NCBI RefSeq assembly: GCF_029351045.1
Contig: NZ_JARKIN010000001.1
Coordinates: 5,487,001-5,551,000 of the forward strand
DNA: 64,000 nucleotides
DNA from: Streptomyces sp. WMMB303
GTDB lineage: Bacteria > Actinomycetota > Actinomycetes > Streptomycetales > Streptomycetaceae
Direction: 5' to 3'
Position numbers and translations under genes: made by a program. Positions 42,325 to 50,691 of this stretch are shown one piece after another; the first letter of the stretch is position 1, and every line of letters begins with the position of its first letter. A model generated the notes under the pieces. The model had not been told where the DNA came from. It did no database searches and saw nothing but the letters and a program-made list of their open reading frames with translations.

Positions 42325-42350
42325 GAGTGGTTGCAAGTTTTAAGTCACTC
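42325..42350. promoter_or_regulatory. Candidate operator between tetR and the ABC exporter genes
   Basis: Arms GAGTG (42325-42329) and CACTC (42346-42350) are symmetric around an A+T-rich centre that keeps further matched positions (T, AA / TT, A). The 26-bp element matches at 16 positions and begins 42 nt before the exporter ATG. Confidence 0.5.
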
Positions 42351-42366
42351 TGTTTTTCTTGGTGCC

Positions 42367-43188
42367 ATGCCAGCAGCCATCCGGACCTCCGGGCTGACCC
42401 GGACGTTCCGCCTCAAGTCCCCTGCATCCCGCACATCCCGCCTGACCCGCACGCCCCGCACCGTCGAAGCCGTCCGCGGCATCGACCTCACCGTCGAGCA
42501 GGGCGAGATCCTCGGTTTCCTCGGCCCCAACGGAGCGGGCAAGACCACCACGCTCCGGATGCTCACGACACTGCTGCAGCCCAGCTCGGGCACGGCGACC
42601 GTCGCCGGGCACGACCTGCGGGCCGACCCCCGAGAGGTACGGCGGCACATCGGATACGTCGCGCAGTCCGGCGGCACCGACCCCGCCGTGCGCGTCCGCG
42701 AGGAACTGGTCACCCAGGCCAGGCTCTACCGGCTGAGCAGCAGCGCAGCCGACCGCCGCACCCGGGAACTGGCGGCGGACCTCGACCTGACCGGCCTGCT
42801 CGACCGCCCCTGCGGCGCGCTCTCCGGCGGCCAGCGGCGCCGGCTCGACATCGCCATGGCCCTCACGCACGACCCAGCACTGCTCTTCCTCGACGAACCC
42901 ACGACCGGACTCGACCCCGGCAGCCGCGCCGAGGTCTGGCGGCTGGTGCGGCGGCTGCGCGACGAACGCGGCGTCACCGTCTTCCTGACCACGCACTACC
43001 TGGACGAGGCCGACGCACTCGCCGACCGGCTGGTGATCGTGGCCGACGGGCGGATCGCGGCCCAGGGCAGCTCCGCGGAGCTGCGGCGCACCTACGGCGG
43101 CTCGGCCGAGGCCGGGCTGCAGGACGCCTTCCTCGCCGTCACCGGGCGGCCCGTCCCGCGCGAGGAGCAGGCCCCCGTCGCCGTCTGA
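42367..43188 (+). CDS. ABC exporter ATP-binding protein, DrrA-like
   Basis: 273 residues. Walker A GPNGAGKTT, Q-loop YVAQSGG, full signature LSGGQRRRLDIAMAL, Walker B LLFLDEPTTGLDPGSR, and TTHYLDEADALADR switch, all as in the DrrA daunorubicin-resistance ATPases. An Arg/Ser-rich insert near the start (SPASRTSRLTRTPRTV) lengthens the N-terminus. The ATG at 42367 has no good ribosome site. The permease follows after 47 nt. The TetR gene next door suggests induction by the exported compound. Confidence 0.92.
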   Translation: MPAAIRTSGLTRTFRLKSPASRTSRLTRTPRTVEAVRGIDLTVEQGEILGFLGPNGAGKTTTLRMLTTLLQPSSGTATVAGHDLRADPREVRRHIGYVAQSGGTDPAVRVREELVTQARLYRLSSSAADRRTRELAADLDLTGLLDRPCGALSGGQRRRLDIAMALTHDPALLFLDEPTTGLDPGSRAEVWRLVRRLRDERGVTVFLTTHYLDEADALADRLVIVADGRIAAQGSSAELRRTYGGSAEAGLQDAFLAVTGRPVPREEQAPVAV

Positions 43189-43235
43189 CACTCCCCCGCT
43201 CCGAACCGCCCCCGCAGAGAACGGACCACCCCGCT

Positions 43236-43991
43236 GTGCACCACCTGCTGACCGACACCCGGATCATCGCCGGCCGCTGTATCCGGCAGACGGCCGCATC
43301 GAAGCTCGGCCTGCTCTTCGGCCTCCTCCAACCTCTGCTCTTCCTGCTGTTCTTCGGTCCCCTGCTGGAGGACCTGAGCATCGGCGGGGACGGCGACTCC
43401 TGGCAGACCCTGGTGCCGGGACTCCTCGTCCAGCTCAGCCTCTTCTCCTCGGCCTTCGCCGGATTCACCCTCCTGATGGAGAAGCACCACGGCGTGGTCG
43501 AGCGGATGCGGGTCACCCCGGTGAGCAGACTCGCGCTGCTGCTGGGCCGGCTCGTGCGCGACGTCCTCCAGCTCTCCGTGCAGTCGGCCCTGCTCGTCCT
43601 GGTCGGCGTCGCGATGGGACTGCGCGCGCCGCTGACCGGGATCCTGCTCGGCTTCGCCCTGGTCGGCCTGCTCGCCGCGGCCCTCGCCGCGCTGTCCTAC
43701 GCGCTGGCGATGCGGGTCAGCACTCCCCAGGAGTTCGCACCGGTGATCAACTCCCTGAACATGCCCGCGATGCTGCTCTCCGGCGTCCTGCTGCCGATGA
43801 CGCTGGCGCCGGGCTGGCTGGACGCGGTCTCGCGCTGCGTACCGTTCCGGTACGTCGTCGAGGCCGTGCGCGACGCCTACACCGGGGACTACACGGACGG
43901 CACCCTGGCCCTCGGCACGGCGGTGGCCGCGGCGCTGGCCGCCGGCGCGCTGGCACTCGGCACCCGGGTGTTCCGCAGAGTGGGCGCCTAG
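43236..43991 (+). CDS. ABC-2 type exporter permease, DrrB-like
   Basis: 251 residues from a GTG, with six hydrophobic helices. The start VHHLLTDTRIIAGRCIRQT and the ABC-2 signature around NSLNMPAMLLSGVLLPMTLAPGW match DrrB-type permeases. Expected to pair with the DrrA-like ATPase upstream. Substrate unknown; organic drugs are usual for the family. Confidence 0.9.
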   Translation: MHHLLTDTRIIAGRCIRQTAASKLGLLFGLLQPLLFLLFFGPLLEDLSIGGDGDSWQTLVPGLLVQLSLFSSAFAGFTLLMEKHHGVVERMRVTPVSRLALLLGRLVRDVLQLSVQSALLVLVGVAMGLRAPLTGILLGFALVGLLAAALAALSYALAMRVSTPQEFAPVINSLNMPAMLLSGVLLPMTLAPGWLDAVSRCVPFRYVVEAVRDAYTGDYTDGTLALGTAVAAALAAGALALGTRVFRRVGA

Positions 43992-44030
43992 GGACTCCCA
44001 CGGCGCCCTTCCCCGGCGGCGGGTGCGGGC

Positions 44031-44036
44031 TACGCT
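44031..44036 (+). promoter_or_regulatory. Leaderless-type -10 of the cobalamin adenosyltransferase gene
   Basis: TACGCT ends 6 nt before the ATG at 44043. No ribosome site and no cobalamin riboswitch are seen upstream. Confidence 0.5.
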
Positions 44037-44042
44037 CGCTGC

Positions 44043-44615
44043 ATGGTTAACCTCACGCGGATCTACACCCGGACCGGCGACAAGGGCACGACGGCACTCG
44101 GCGACATGAGCCGCACCGCCAAGACCGACACCCGTATCGCGGCGTACGCCGACGCCAACGAGGCGAACGCCGCGATCGGCGTCGCGCTGGCCATGGGCGG
44201 GCTGGACGAGCCGGTCCGCGCCGTCCTGCTGCGGGTGCAGAACGACCTGTTCGACGTGGGCGCGGACCTGTCCACGCCCGTGGTGGAGAACCCCGAGTTC
44301 CCGCCGCTGCGGGTCGAGCAGACCTACATCGACAAGCTGGAGGCCGACTGCGACCGCTTCCTGGAGGATCTGGAGAAACTCCGCTCGTTCATCCTTCCGG
44401 GCGGCACCCCGGGCGCGGCGCTGCTGCACCAGGCGTGCACCGTAGTACGGCGGGCGGAGCGCTCCACCTGGGCCGCCATGGAGGAGCACGGCGAGACGAT
44501 GAACCCGCTGCCGGCGACCTACCTCAACCGGCTCTCCGACCTGCTGTTCATTCTGGCGCGGACGGCCAACAAGCCGGTCGGCGACGTGCTGTGGGTGCCG
44601 GGCGGCGAGCGGTGA
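44043..44615 (+). CDS. Cob(I)alamin adenosyltransferase, PduO type
   Basis: Makes adenosylcobalamin from cob(I)alamin and ATP. 190 residues, helical PduO-type bundle: N-terminal TRIYTRTGDKGTTALGD is the ATP-binding loop, then DANEANAAIGVALA, the ATP-contacting RRAERSTWAA arginines and NRLSDLLFILAR with its conserved Arg and Asp. The coenzyme is what IcmA and methylmalonyl-CoA mutase need, so it belongs with the mutase-related genes of this window. The HAD gene overlaps its stop (GTGA). Confidence 0.94.
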   Translation: MVNLTRIYTRTGDKGTTALGDMSRTAKTDTRIAAYADANEANAAIGVALAMGGLDEPVRAVLLRVQNDLFDVGADLSTPVVENPEFPPLRVEQTYIDKLEADCDRFLEDLEKLRSFILPGGTPGAALLHQACTVVRRAERSTWAAMEEHGETMNPLPATYLNRLSDLLFILARTANKPVGDVLWVPGGER

Positions 44616-45253
44616 ACGCACCCGGCGCCCGGCCCGCGCCGGGACGGCCCGCGCTGCTGATGGACCTGGGCGGGGTGCTGGTGGCCGACAAGTTGCCGGC
44701 CGCCGCCGCCAAGTGGGCGGCGCGGCTGGGCCGCACCGAACGGGACATCGTCACGGCCGTCTACGCGGGCAACGACACCGAGGTGCTGGTGGGGCGGATG
44801 AGCGGCACCGCGTGGTGGTCCGTGGTCCGCGAGCGGCTCGGCCTGGACGGGGAAGCCGTGTCCGAACTGCGCCACGACCTGGCCGGCGACCCGGTGTGGG
44901 ACACGGCGCTGCTGAACGCGGTGGCCGCACTGCGGGGCCGCGCACGTACGGCGTTCGTCAGCAACGCCTGGCCGGACGCCCGGCCGAACCTCGCCCCGCG
45001 CCTCTCGGTCGCCGACGCGGTCGTGCTCTCCTGCGAGGTGGGCTTCGCCAAGCCCGATCCCCGCATCTACACCCACACCCTGGAGCTGCTCGGCGCCGCG
45101 GCCGAGGACGCACTGTTCGTCGACGACGTCCCGGAGAACGTCGAGGCCGCCCGGGCGCTGGGCATGGCCGGGCATCTGCACACCGGCACCGACGGCAGTC
45201 TGGCCGCCCTGGAGACGTTCGCAGCCCGGCTTCCGCAGGTCACAGACCTGTAG
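44612..45253 (+). CDS. HAD superfamily hydrolase
   Basis: 213 residues. HAD motifs: LLMDLGGVLVADK with nucleophile Asp18 (the second motif-I aspartate is replaced by Gly, as often in DxGG-type HADs), FVSNAWPD for motif II, GFAKPDPRIY with the motif III lysine, and FVDDVPENVEAA for motif IV. The cap is of the small helical C1 type (about 30-95). The GTG start overlaps the cobalamin adenosyltransferase stop by 4 nt, hinting at joint translation; a link to cobalamin metabolism is only a guess. The lost Asp makes its phosphatase activity uncertain. Confidence 0.88.
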   Translation: MNAPGARPAPGRPALLMDLGGVLVADKLPAAAAKWAARLGRTERDIVTAVYAGNDTEVLVGRMSGTAWWSVVRERLGLDGEAVSELRHDLAGDPVWDTALLNAVAALRGRARTAFVSNAWPDARPNLAPRLSVADAVVLSCEVGFAKPDPRIYTHTLELLGAAAEDALFVDDVPENVEAARALGMAGHLHTGTDGSLAALETFAARLPQVTDL

Positions 45254-45282
45254 CCAGCGGTCTGCCGCCGAGTGGAACCGGG

Positions 45283-45288
45283 TACTGT
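45283..45288 (+). promoter_or_regulatory. Leaderless-type -10 before the 45295 gene
   Basis: TACTGT ends 6 nt before the ATG at 45295; no ribosome site is present. Confidence 0.45.
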
Positions 45289-45294
45289 GCGTGC

Positions 45295-46122
45295 ATGGCC
45301 ATACCGGGGGCACAGCCGCAGCAGCCGTTCTCACAGCAGCCCACATCCGTCGGGACACCCGCGTACCAGTTCAACCCGTACGCGCAGCCGTCCACTCCGC
45401 CGCCGGGCCCGCCCGGGCAGCCCCCGACAGGGCCGGGACGCGGCGGCGGACCGCGCTGGCTGTGGGCGCTGGGCGGCGTGGTGGTCGCCTCGGTCACCTG
45501 GGCGGCGACGCTGATGGCCACGGGTGCGCTGGAGAAGGACACCGCCGACTTCCGCGGCTACCGCTTCCACCACGACATGTGCGAGACCTCGGAACTCGCC
45601 TCGTTCAAGGAGGACTACGAGCTCAAGGAGACCTCCTCGGACTACCCCGACGGCTACTCCTCCCGCCAGAACGGGTACGACATCAGCCAGTGCAGCCGCA
45701 CGATGACCAAGAAGGGCGAGACGTCCAGCACTCCGCCGACCACGTATGTGAGCACGACCGTGGAGTGGCACAAGAAGTCCGACCCCACCGGGGAGTTCGC
45801 CTCCCAGCAGCGGGTGTGGGAGGACCAGAAGTCCAGTTCGTACAAGTACGAGGTCTCCTCCGTCGACGGCTTCGGCGACGAGGCGTATCTGATCAAGGAG
45901 GAGCGGGGCAGCAGCCTCGGCAGCCTCAAGCTGGCCGTCCGCGCGGGGTGGATGACCTACGAGATGCGGTGGAGCTGGTTCGGTGGCGGCATCGACGAGG
46001 ACGCCGACCCGCCGTCCGCCGAGACGGTCACCGAGTGGCTGAAGACCGACACCCGCGCCACGCTGAAGGCCCTCGAGAAGGCCGACTCCAAAGAGGTACC
46101 GGGCCGCGACCCCGACGCTTGA
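45295..46122 (+). CDS. Membrane-anchored protein of unknown function
   Basis: 275 residues. A Gln/Pro-rich cytoplasmic N-terminus (1-52) leads to a single membrane helix (about 55-76, RWLWALGGVVVASVTWAATL), then a roughly 195-residue extracytoplasmic domain. That domain is Ser/Thr/Tyr/Lys-rich with two cysteines (DMCETSEL and ISQCSRTM) that can form a disulfide. The pattern resembles actinobacterial proteins that carry a DUF3558-like external domain, but I cannot assign a family. Likely leaderless; convergent with the membrane protein at 46190. Confidence 0.78.
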   Translation: MAIPGAQPQQPFSQQPTSVGTPAYQFNPYAQPSTPPPGPPGQPPTGPGRGGGPRWLWALGGVVVASVTWAATLMATGALEKDTADFRGYRFHHDMCETSELASFKEDYELKETSSDYPDGYSSRQNGYDISQCSRTMTKKGETSSTPPTTYVSTTVEWHKKSDPTGEFASQQRVWEDQKSSSYKYEVSSVDGFGDEAYLIKEERGSSLGSLKLAVRAGWMTYEMRWSWFGGGIDEDADPPSAETVTEWLKTDTRATLKALEKADSKEVPGRDPDA

Positions 46123-46189
46123 CGCGCCCGGGGCGCCCTGCGCCGCGGCACGGGTGAGCCTGCGAGCGGCGAAGGCCCGCGACTGCCGA

Positions 46190-46984
46190 CTATTCCCGGA
46201 CCCGCGCGGCCGACGAGTCCGCCCGCTCCACGGGGTGCCGATGGGCGGCCGAGGGCATCGCTTCGGACTCCGGCTCCGTACGTCCGGCACCGGCATCCGG
46301 CTGCGCGGGCCGGGGCTCGGCCCAGGATTCCGCGTGCCCTGGCCTGTGCGTCGGCTGGGGCGGCCCGGAGCGCTCGGCCCGCTCCGCGGAGCCGAGCGCC
46401 GCGGACAGCCAGGTTCCGCCGGCCCGCTGTTCGCGCCCGCGCTCGTCCGCATGCTTCGGCCGCTTGGGCCAGATCGTGTAGCTGACCGCGATCAGCAGGC
46501 TGATGCCGGCCACCACGCCCATCCGGCTCTGCCACTCGCGCAGCGGCGCGGCCTGCGACGCGTCGTCGACGTACCAGATCGCGGCTTGCAGCAGCACGGC
46601 GGCGATGGCCGCCGCGCCGATGGCACGCCCGCACATCTTCCACTCGTGCACCGTGTGCGCCATGCCGTAGCGGGGCGGCTTGGCCGGGCGCTGCCCCTTG
46701 CCGAGCAGGTGCGCCGCGTGTCCGTCCGCCCACCGGACCATGTAGTGACCGTGCGTGGCGGTGAACCCGATGTACACGGCGGCCAGTCCGTGCTTCCAGT
46801 CGGGCTCCGCACCGTTCCGCAGATCGATCGCGGTGACGACCAGCAGTACGACCTCCAGCAGCGGTTCGCACAGCAGCACGGCGGCACCGGCCCGCGGCAG
46901 CTTCACCGCATAGCGCAGCGCGAGGCCCACGGCGAGCAGCACCCAGAAGGCGACCTCACAGATGACGATCAGAGTCACGATCAC
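46190..46984 (-). CDS. Integral membrane protein of unknown function
   Basis: 264 residues from a GTG with GAGAAAGG upstream. Four hydrophobic helices (about 4-24, 35-52, 110-130, 145-165) with a soluble loop carrying DWKHGLAAVYIGFTATHGHYMVRW and HEWKMCGRAIG. Histidines in that loop are suggestive of a metal or heme site but match no motif I know. The C-terminal 95 residues are Arg/Pro/Ala-rich and disordered. Divergent from the NarL-type kinase gene across a 428-nt gap. Confidence 0.78.
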   Translation of the reverse strand: MIVTLIVICEVAFWVLLAVGLALRYAVKLPRAGAAVLLCEPLLEVVLLVVTAIDLRNGAEPDWKHGLAAVYIGFTATHGHYMVRWADGHAAHLLGKGQRPAKPPRYGMAHTVHEWKMCGRAIGAAAIAAVLLQAAIWYVDDASQAAPLREWQSRMGVVAGISLLIAVSYTIWPKRPKHADERGREQRAGGTWLSAALGSAERAERSGPPQPTHRPGHAESWAEPRPAQPDAGAGRTEPESEAMPSAAHRHPVERADSSAARVRE

Positions 46985-47412
46985 GGCGGAGCCTTTCTCG
47001 ACACGGCCCTGGGACGAGGGGATGCGACAGCGGCACGAGCCGGCCCCGCCCCCCACAGTCCGCAGCGGGAGACGGTCCGGACGCGCCTCACCACTGTGGC
47101 GCCGGGGAACCGTCCGCGGCGTCGTCGCGCACGACGATTCGCGGTACCGGGGACTGCATCTTTCGATGCAGTCCCCGCCCTCCGGTTGCTCGCTCCGGCG
47201 GACGACGGCCGCCGCCGCGGCCCCGGATAGGCTGAGCCGGTCGGAGAACGGAGACCGGAGGGCTCCGCACCGGCCGGGTTCCGGAGACGCGAGCCCGCGG
47301 CCGGCACCGTCGGCCGGATGGATACCCGGAAGGATGATCTCCCCTTCGCGGGAGGCTTGCTCGCCCTGCGGAGGGAGCGCTTCCTCCCGGGGAGCCGTGA
47401 CCTGTTGGAGTC
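46985..47412. other. Divergent intergenic region with an orphan hairpin
   Basis: 428 nt between two divergent starts. Apart from the hairpin at 47149-47176 I see no gene and no promoter pair I can name. The region could encode a small RNA or a leader. Confidence 0.55.
47149..47176. promoter_or_regulatory. Perfect 12-bp hairpin in a divergent promoter region
   Basis: GGGGACTGCATC (47149-47160) and GATGCAGTCCCC (47165-47176) pair fully around a TTTC tetraloop. There is no convergent gene end nearby to explain it as an ordinary terminator. Confidence 0.6.
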
Positions 47413-48795
47413 GTGATCGCCGCCGCAGCCGTACCCCGGGCCGCTCGTGCCCCGCGTGGCCGCCGCCCGCACCGGGACGACGTGCTGGTCGCGGCCGCAG
47501 GCTTGGCCGGTGGTCTGCTGCTGTGGGCGTTCGAGCTGAACAGCAGACCGCTGTGGCAGACCGGACCGCGCTGGCTGGTCCTGCTTCCGCTCGCCACGAT
47601 GTGCCTGGCCACGCTGGCACGGCGGTTCGGGCAGCCGTACGCGCTGCTGCTGGGCACGGTCGCCGAGGTCGCCGACGTGACTCTGGGCACGCTGCTGGCG
47701 ACCATGGTGCTGTTCACCGACGTCCTCTACGCCGCGGTGCTCTACGGCTCGGCCCGGTTCTCCCGCACGGTGCTGCGAACCTCGGTCGTGGTCAGCGTGC
47801 TGGTCTCGGCAGGACTGCTGCTCGCCTTCCGGGACCCGGAGATGCTGCTGGTCGGAGCGGCCTGCGCCGGGGTGCTCGTGGTGCCCACCACCTCGGGCGA
47901 GATGATCCGCAACCACCGCGACAAGGCGGCCGCCGAGCGGGTGCGGGCGGAGCAGACCGCGCTGCTGGCGGAGCTGGACCGCAAGCAGGCGGTCAACGCC
48001 GAACGCGCCCGGATGGCCCGTGAGCTGCACGACGTCGTCGCCAACCACCTCTCGGCCATCGCCATCCACTCCACGGCGGCGCTCTCGTTCCCGGAGCCGG
48101 GCGCCGGCGGCGGCGCCACCCGGGACGCGCTGGGCGTCATCCGGGAGAACAGCGTGCAGGGCCTGGCCGAGATGCGCCGCCTGATCGGGCTGCTGCGCAA
48201 CGCGGACGGTGCCGAGGAACCGGCCGCGACGCCCTCGCTGGAGGGGCTGGAGGCGCTGCTGCGCCGGGCCCGGGCGATGGCGGGCGACGGCCGCACCTTC
48301 GCCCTGGCCGATCGCCGGCCCTCCGGCGAGCGCCTTCCGGCCCCCGTCGAACTGGCCGCCTACCGCGTCGTCCAGGAGGCCGTCACCAACGCGCTGAAAC
48401 ACGCGGCTCCCGGGACAGTCACCGTGGCGCTGGACCGGGACGCGGCCCGCCCGGACACACTCGGCATCCGTGTCCGCAGTCCGCTCGGCGACGCTCCGGT
48501 CGACGACGGCGCCCCGCGCGCGCCCGGCGCCGGCGCGGGCCTGGTCGGGATGCGGGAGCGGGTCGAACTGCTGGAGGGCGAGCTGACCGCGGGGCCCGCT
48601 GAGAGCGCGGCCGGGGAGCGGATCTGGCAGGTGCACGCAGTACTGCCCGCCCCGCACGAGGCGGAACCGGTCGCCGGACACTCGGCCGCCGACGGCTCCG
48701 GCGCCGCACGTCGGCACGAGAAGCACAGGGCACTCGAGAAGAAGCACGGAACACCCGAGAAGCACGAGAAGAGGGAGCCGGAGCGTGACCGCTGA
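47413..48795 (+). CDS. NarL/DesK-type sensor histidine kinase
   Basis: 460 residues from a GTG. About five membrane helices (25-40, 53-70, 77-115 region, 122-139, 144-158) form the sensor without a large outside loop. A linker then leads to the HisKA_3 phosphoacceptor His206 in ARMARELHDVVANHLSAIA. The ATPase domain has AYRVVQEAVTNALKHA and GLVGMRERVELLEG, but the usual DDG...G box is weak (RSPLGDAPVDDGAPR). The last 60 residues are a Lys/Glu/Arg/His-rich tail. It overlaps the regulator gene by 11 nt. Confidence 0.9.
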   Translation: MIAAAAVPRAARAPRGRRPHRDDVLVAAAGLAGGLLLWAFELNSRPLWQTGPRWLVLLPLATMCLATLARRFGQPYALLLGTVAEVADVTLGTLLATMVLFTDVLYAAVLYGSARFSRTVLRTSVVVSVLVSAGLLLAFRDPEMLLVGAACAGVLVVPTTSGEMIRNHRDKAAAERVRAEQTALLAELDRKQAVNAERARMARELHDVVANHLSAIAIHSTAALSFPEPGAGGGATRDALGVIRENSVQGLAEMRRLIGLLRNADGAEEPAATPSLEGLEALLRRARAMAGDGRTFALADRRPSGERLPAPVELAAYRVVQEAVTNALKHAAPGTVTVALDRDAARPDTLGIRVRSPLGDAPVDDGAPRAPGAGAGLVGMRERVELLEGELTAGPAESAAGERIWQVHAVLPAPHEAEPVAGHSAADGSGAARRHEKHRALEKKHGTPEKHEKREPERDR

Positions 48796-49471
48796 ACGGA
48801 CCATCCGCGTACTGGTCGCCGAGGACCAGCAGGCCGTACGCGCGGGGCTCGTGCTCATCCTCCGCAACGCCGCCGGAATCGACGTCGTCGGTGAGGCGGG
48901 GGACGGCGAGGAGGCTGTCCGGCTGGCCCGGGAGCTGGCCCCGGACGTGGTGCTGATGGACATCCAGATGCCCCGCCTGGACGGGGTGTCGGCCACCGGG
49001 CAGATCACCGGCGACCGGCTCGCCGACGTCCTGGTGCTCACCACCTTCGACCTGGACGCCTACGTCTTCGGGGCGCTGCGCGCGGGCGCCGCGGGGTTCC
49101 TGCTCAAGGACAGCGAGGCGGCCGAGGTGGTGGCGGCGGTGCGCACGGTCGCACGCGGTGAGGGCATGATCGCGCCCGCTGTGACCCGGCGGCTGATCGC
49201 CGAGTTCGCCGGCTCGGCGGCGCCGGGCACCGCCCGCGCCTCCGGTGCCCCGGCCGCACCCCCGTCCGGGCTGGGCGAACTCACCCGCCGGGAGCGCGAG
49301 GTGCTCGGCTGTCTGGGCGGGGGCCTGTCCAACGCCGAGATCGCCGACCGCCTCACCATGGCGGAGGGCACGGTCAAGACCCATGTGAGCAGACTGCTCG
49401 CCAAGCTGGAGTTGCGCAGCCGCACCCAGGCCGCCGTGCGGGCCCAGGAGTGGGGTATCGGAGCGCCGTAG
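48785..49471 (+). CDS. NarL/LuxR-type response regulator
   Basis: 228 residues. Receiver domain with phosphoacceptor Asp59 in VVLMDIQMPRLDG, LTTFDLDAYVFGALRAGAAGF and LLKDS; LuxR-type helix-turn-helix LTRREREVLGCLGGGLSNAEIA and GTVKTHVSRLLAKL near the C-terminus. Domains are joined by an Ala/Gly/Pro linker (about 145-165). It overlaps the kinase gene and ends at a hairpin. Targets unknown; the orphan hairpin region upstream of the kinase is one possibility. Confidence 0.93.
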   Translation: MTAERTIRVLVAEDQQAVRAGLVLILRNAAGIDVVGEAGDGEEAVRLARELAPDVVLMDIQMPRLDGVSATGQITGDRLADVLVLTTFDLDAYVFGALRAGAAGFLLKDSEAAEVVAAVRTVARGEGMIAPAVTRRLIAEFAGSAAPGTARASGAPAAPPSGLGELTRREREVLGCLGGGLSNAEIADRLTMAEGTVKTHVSRLLAKLELRSRTQAAVRAQEWGIGAP

Positions 49472-49480
49472 CCGCAGGAG

Positions 49481-49522
49481 GCCCGCCGCGCTGCGGCCCC
49501 GGGGCCCGGGAGCCCGGCGGGC
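49481..49522. terminator. Bidirectional terminator between the response regulator and DUF2550 genes
   Basis: GCCCGCCG (49481-49488) pairs with CGGCGGGC (49515-49522); the loop contains its own G+C palindromes. It lies between convergent stops. Confidence 0.65.
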
Positions 49523-49537
49523 GCCGGGCGGCAGCTG

Positions 49538-49996
49538 TCAGGCCACGTTCACCCGCTGGCCTGGCGGGGCGGCCTCCAGCCAGGCGAGGAAGCCGGTGAG
49601 CGCGTCCTCGCTCAGCGCGAGTTCGACCCGCACCCGGTCGGGGCCGACGGCGCAGGCCAGCACCACCGCGTCGGAGAGCAGCGCCTGCTCCTCCTCACCC
49701 AGCGGGGAGCGCCGCTCCAGAACGTCGATGGCCCCGCGCACCAGATGGCGGCGGGGCCTGGGGGCATAGGAGAAGACTCGGAACCATTCGATCCGGTCTC
49801 CGTTGTAGCGGGCGATCCCGTACGCCCAGCCTTTCCCTTTGGGGTCGTCGGCCTCTCCCTCGGAGACCGCCCAGCGCAGGTTGCAGTCGAACGTTCCGCC
49901 GGACCGCTGGATGAGCCGTCGGCGTACGCCGAAGGCGAAAAGTCCCATCACCACCAGCAGGACGACCACGCCGCACAGCAGCAGAGCAAGGGCCAT
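49538..49996 (-). CDS. DUF2550 family membrane protein
   Basis: 152 residues. One N-terminal membrane helix (ALALLLCGVVVLLVVMGLF) is followed by a soluble domain beginning RRRLIQRSGGTFDCNLRW, the DUF2550 hallmark, and continuing WAYGIARYNGDRIEWFRVFS. These proteins sit next to the ATP synthase operon in many actinobacteria and have no known function. The ATG at 49996 has GGAGG 9 nt upstream; a GTG 6 nt earlier is only 3 nt from that site and is less likely. A strong terminator separates it from atpC. Confidence 0.9.
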   Translation of the reverse strand: MALALLLCGVVVLLVVMGLFAFGVRRRLIQRSGGTFDCNLRWAVSEGEADDPKGKGWAYGIARYNGDRIEWFRVFSYAPRPRRHLVRGAIDVLERRSPLGEEEQALLSDAVVLACAVGPDRVRVELALSEDALTGFLAWLEAAPPGQRVNVA

Positions 49997-50065
49997 CGTC
50001 ACCGACCTCCTCGCTCTCTTCGGGACCTGCCGCGCGACAAGTCTCTCAAACCCTGCGGTATGGCT

Positions 50066-50111
50066 TCAGCCGCGGGCGGCCCCGGGAAATTCCGGGACCG
50101 CCCGCGGCTGA
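50066..50111 (-). terminator. ATP synthase operon terminator
   Basis: A 14-bp stem TCAGCCGCGGGCGG / CCGCCCGCGGCTGA (50066-50079 with 50098-50111), one C-A mismatch, then CCCGG / CCGGG and a 6-nt loop GAAATT. It begins about 35 nt past the atpC stop on the minus strand. Confidence 0.9.
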
Positions 50112-50145
50112 GGGTCGTCGTGCGCCGGATGTGACGCGACTGACG

Positions 50146-50529
50146 TCAGCGTGCGGCCGTCACCGACCGCAGCCGGACATCGGCGCGCTTCTCTGCGTCG
50201 GCGTCCGCCTGGGACTTCGCGTCCTCCAGCGCACGCTCCGCCCGCTCGACGTCGATCTCGTCGGTCAGCTCCGCGACCTCGGCGAGCAGCGAGAGCTGGT
50301 TGTCGGCGAAGGAGATGAACCCGCCGTGCACCGCGGCGACGACGGTGCCGTTGCCGCTCTCGCCCGTCGTACGAATGGTGACCGGGCCGGACTCCAGCAC
50401 ACCGAGCAGCGGCTGGTGGCCGGGCATGACGCCGATATCACCCGAGGAGGTACGCGCGACGACCAGGCTGGCCTCACCGGACCAGACCTTGCGGTCGGCG
50501 GCGACCAACTCGACGTGCAGCTCAGCCAC
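50146..50529 (-). CDS. atpC: ATP synthase F1 epsilon subunit
   Basis: 127 residues. The N-terminal beta barrel (AELHVELVAADRKVWSGEA, GDIGVMPGHQPLLGVLESG) contacts the gamma subunit and c-ring; the C-terminal helices (IDVERAERALEDAKSQADAD) regulate ATPase activity. Last gene of the operon; GTG start 162 nt after atpD, a wide gap for this operon. The stop is followed by the operon terminator. Confidence 0.95.
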   Translation of the reverse strand: MAELHVELVAADRKVWSGEASLVVARTSSGDIGVMPGHQPLLGVLESGPVTIRTTGESGNGTVVAAVHGGFISFADNQLSLLAEVAELTDEIDVERAERALEDAKSQADADAEKRADVRLRSVTAAR

Positions 50530-50691
50530 TGTGGCTCCTCAGACTGGGATGGGGAAAGGATACGGGGTGCGGCGCGGGGGCGGGTACGTCACCCGCCCCC
50601 GCCGCGGAGCACGACCGGCGCACACCCGCACCCGGTCGCTCGCGACCGCGCACGGGGGCACATGGATGCGCCGTGGTGCCGGGGCCAGGCG

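Noticed and set aside
43992..44042. A cobalamin riboswitch before the adenosyltransferase gene
   Set aside because: The gap is only 51 nt and ends in a leaderless -10; there is no room for the structure.
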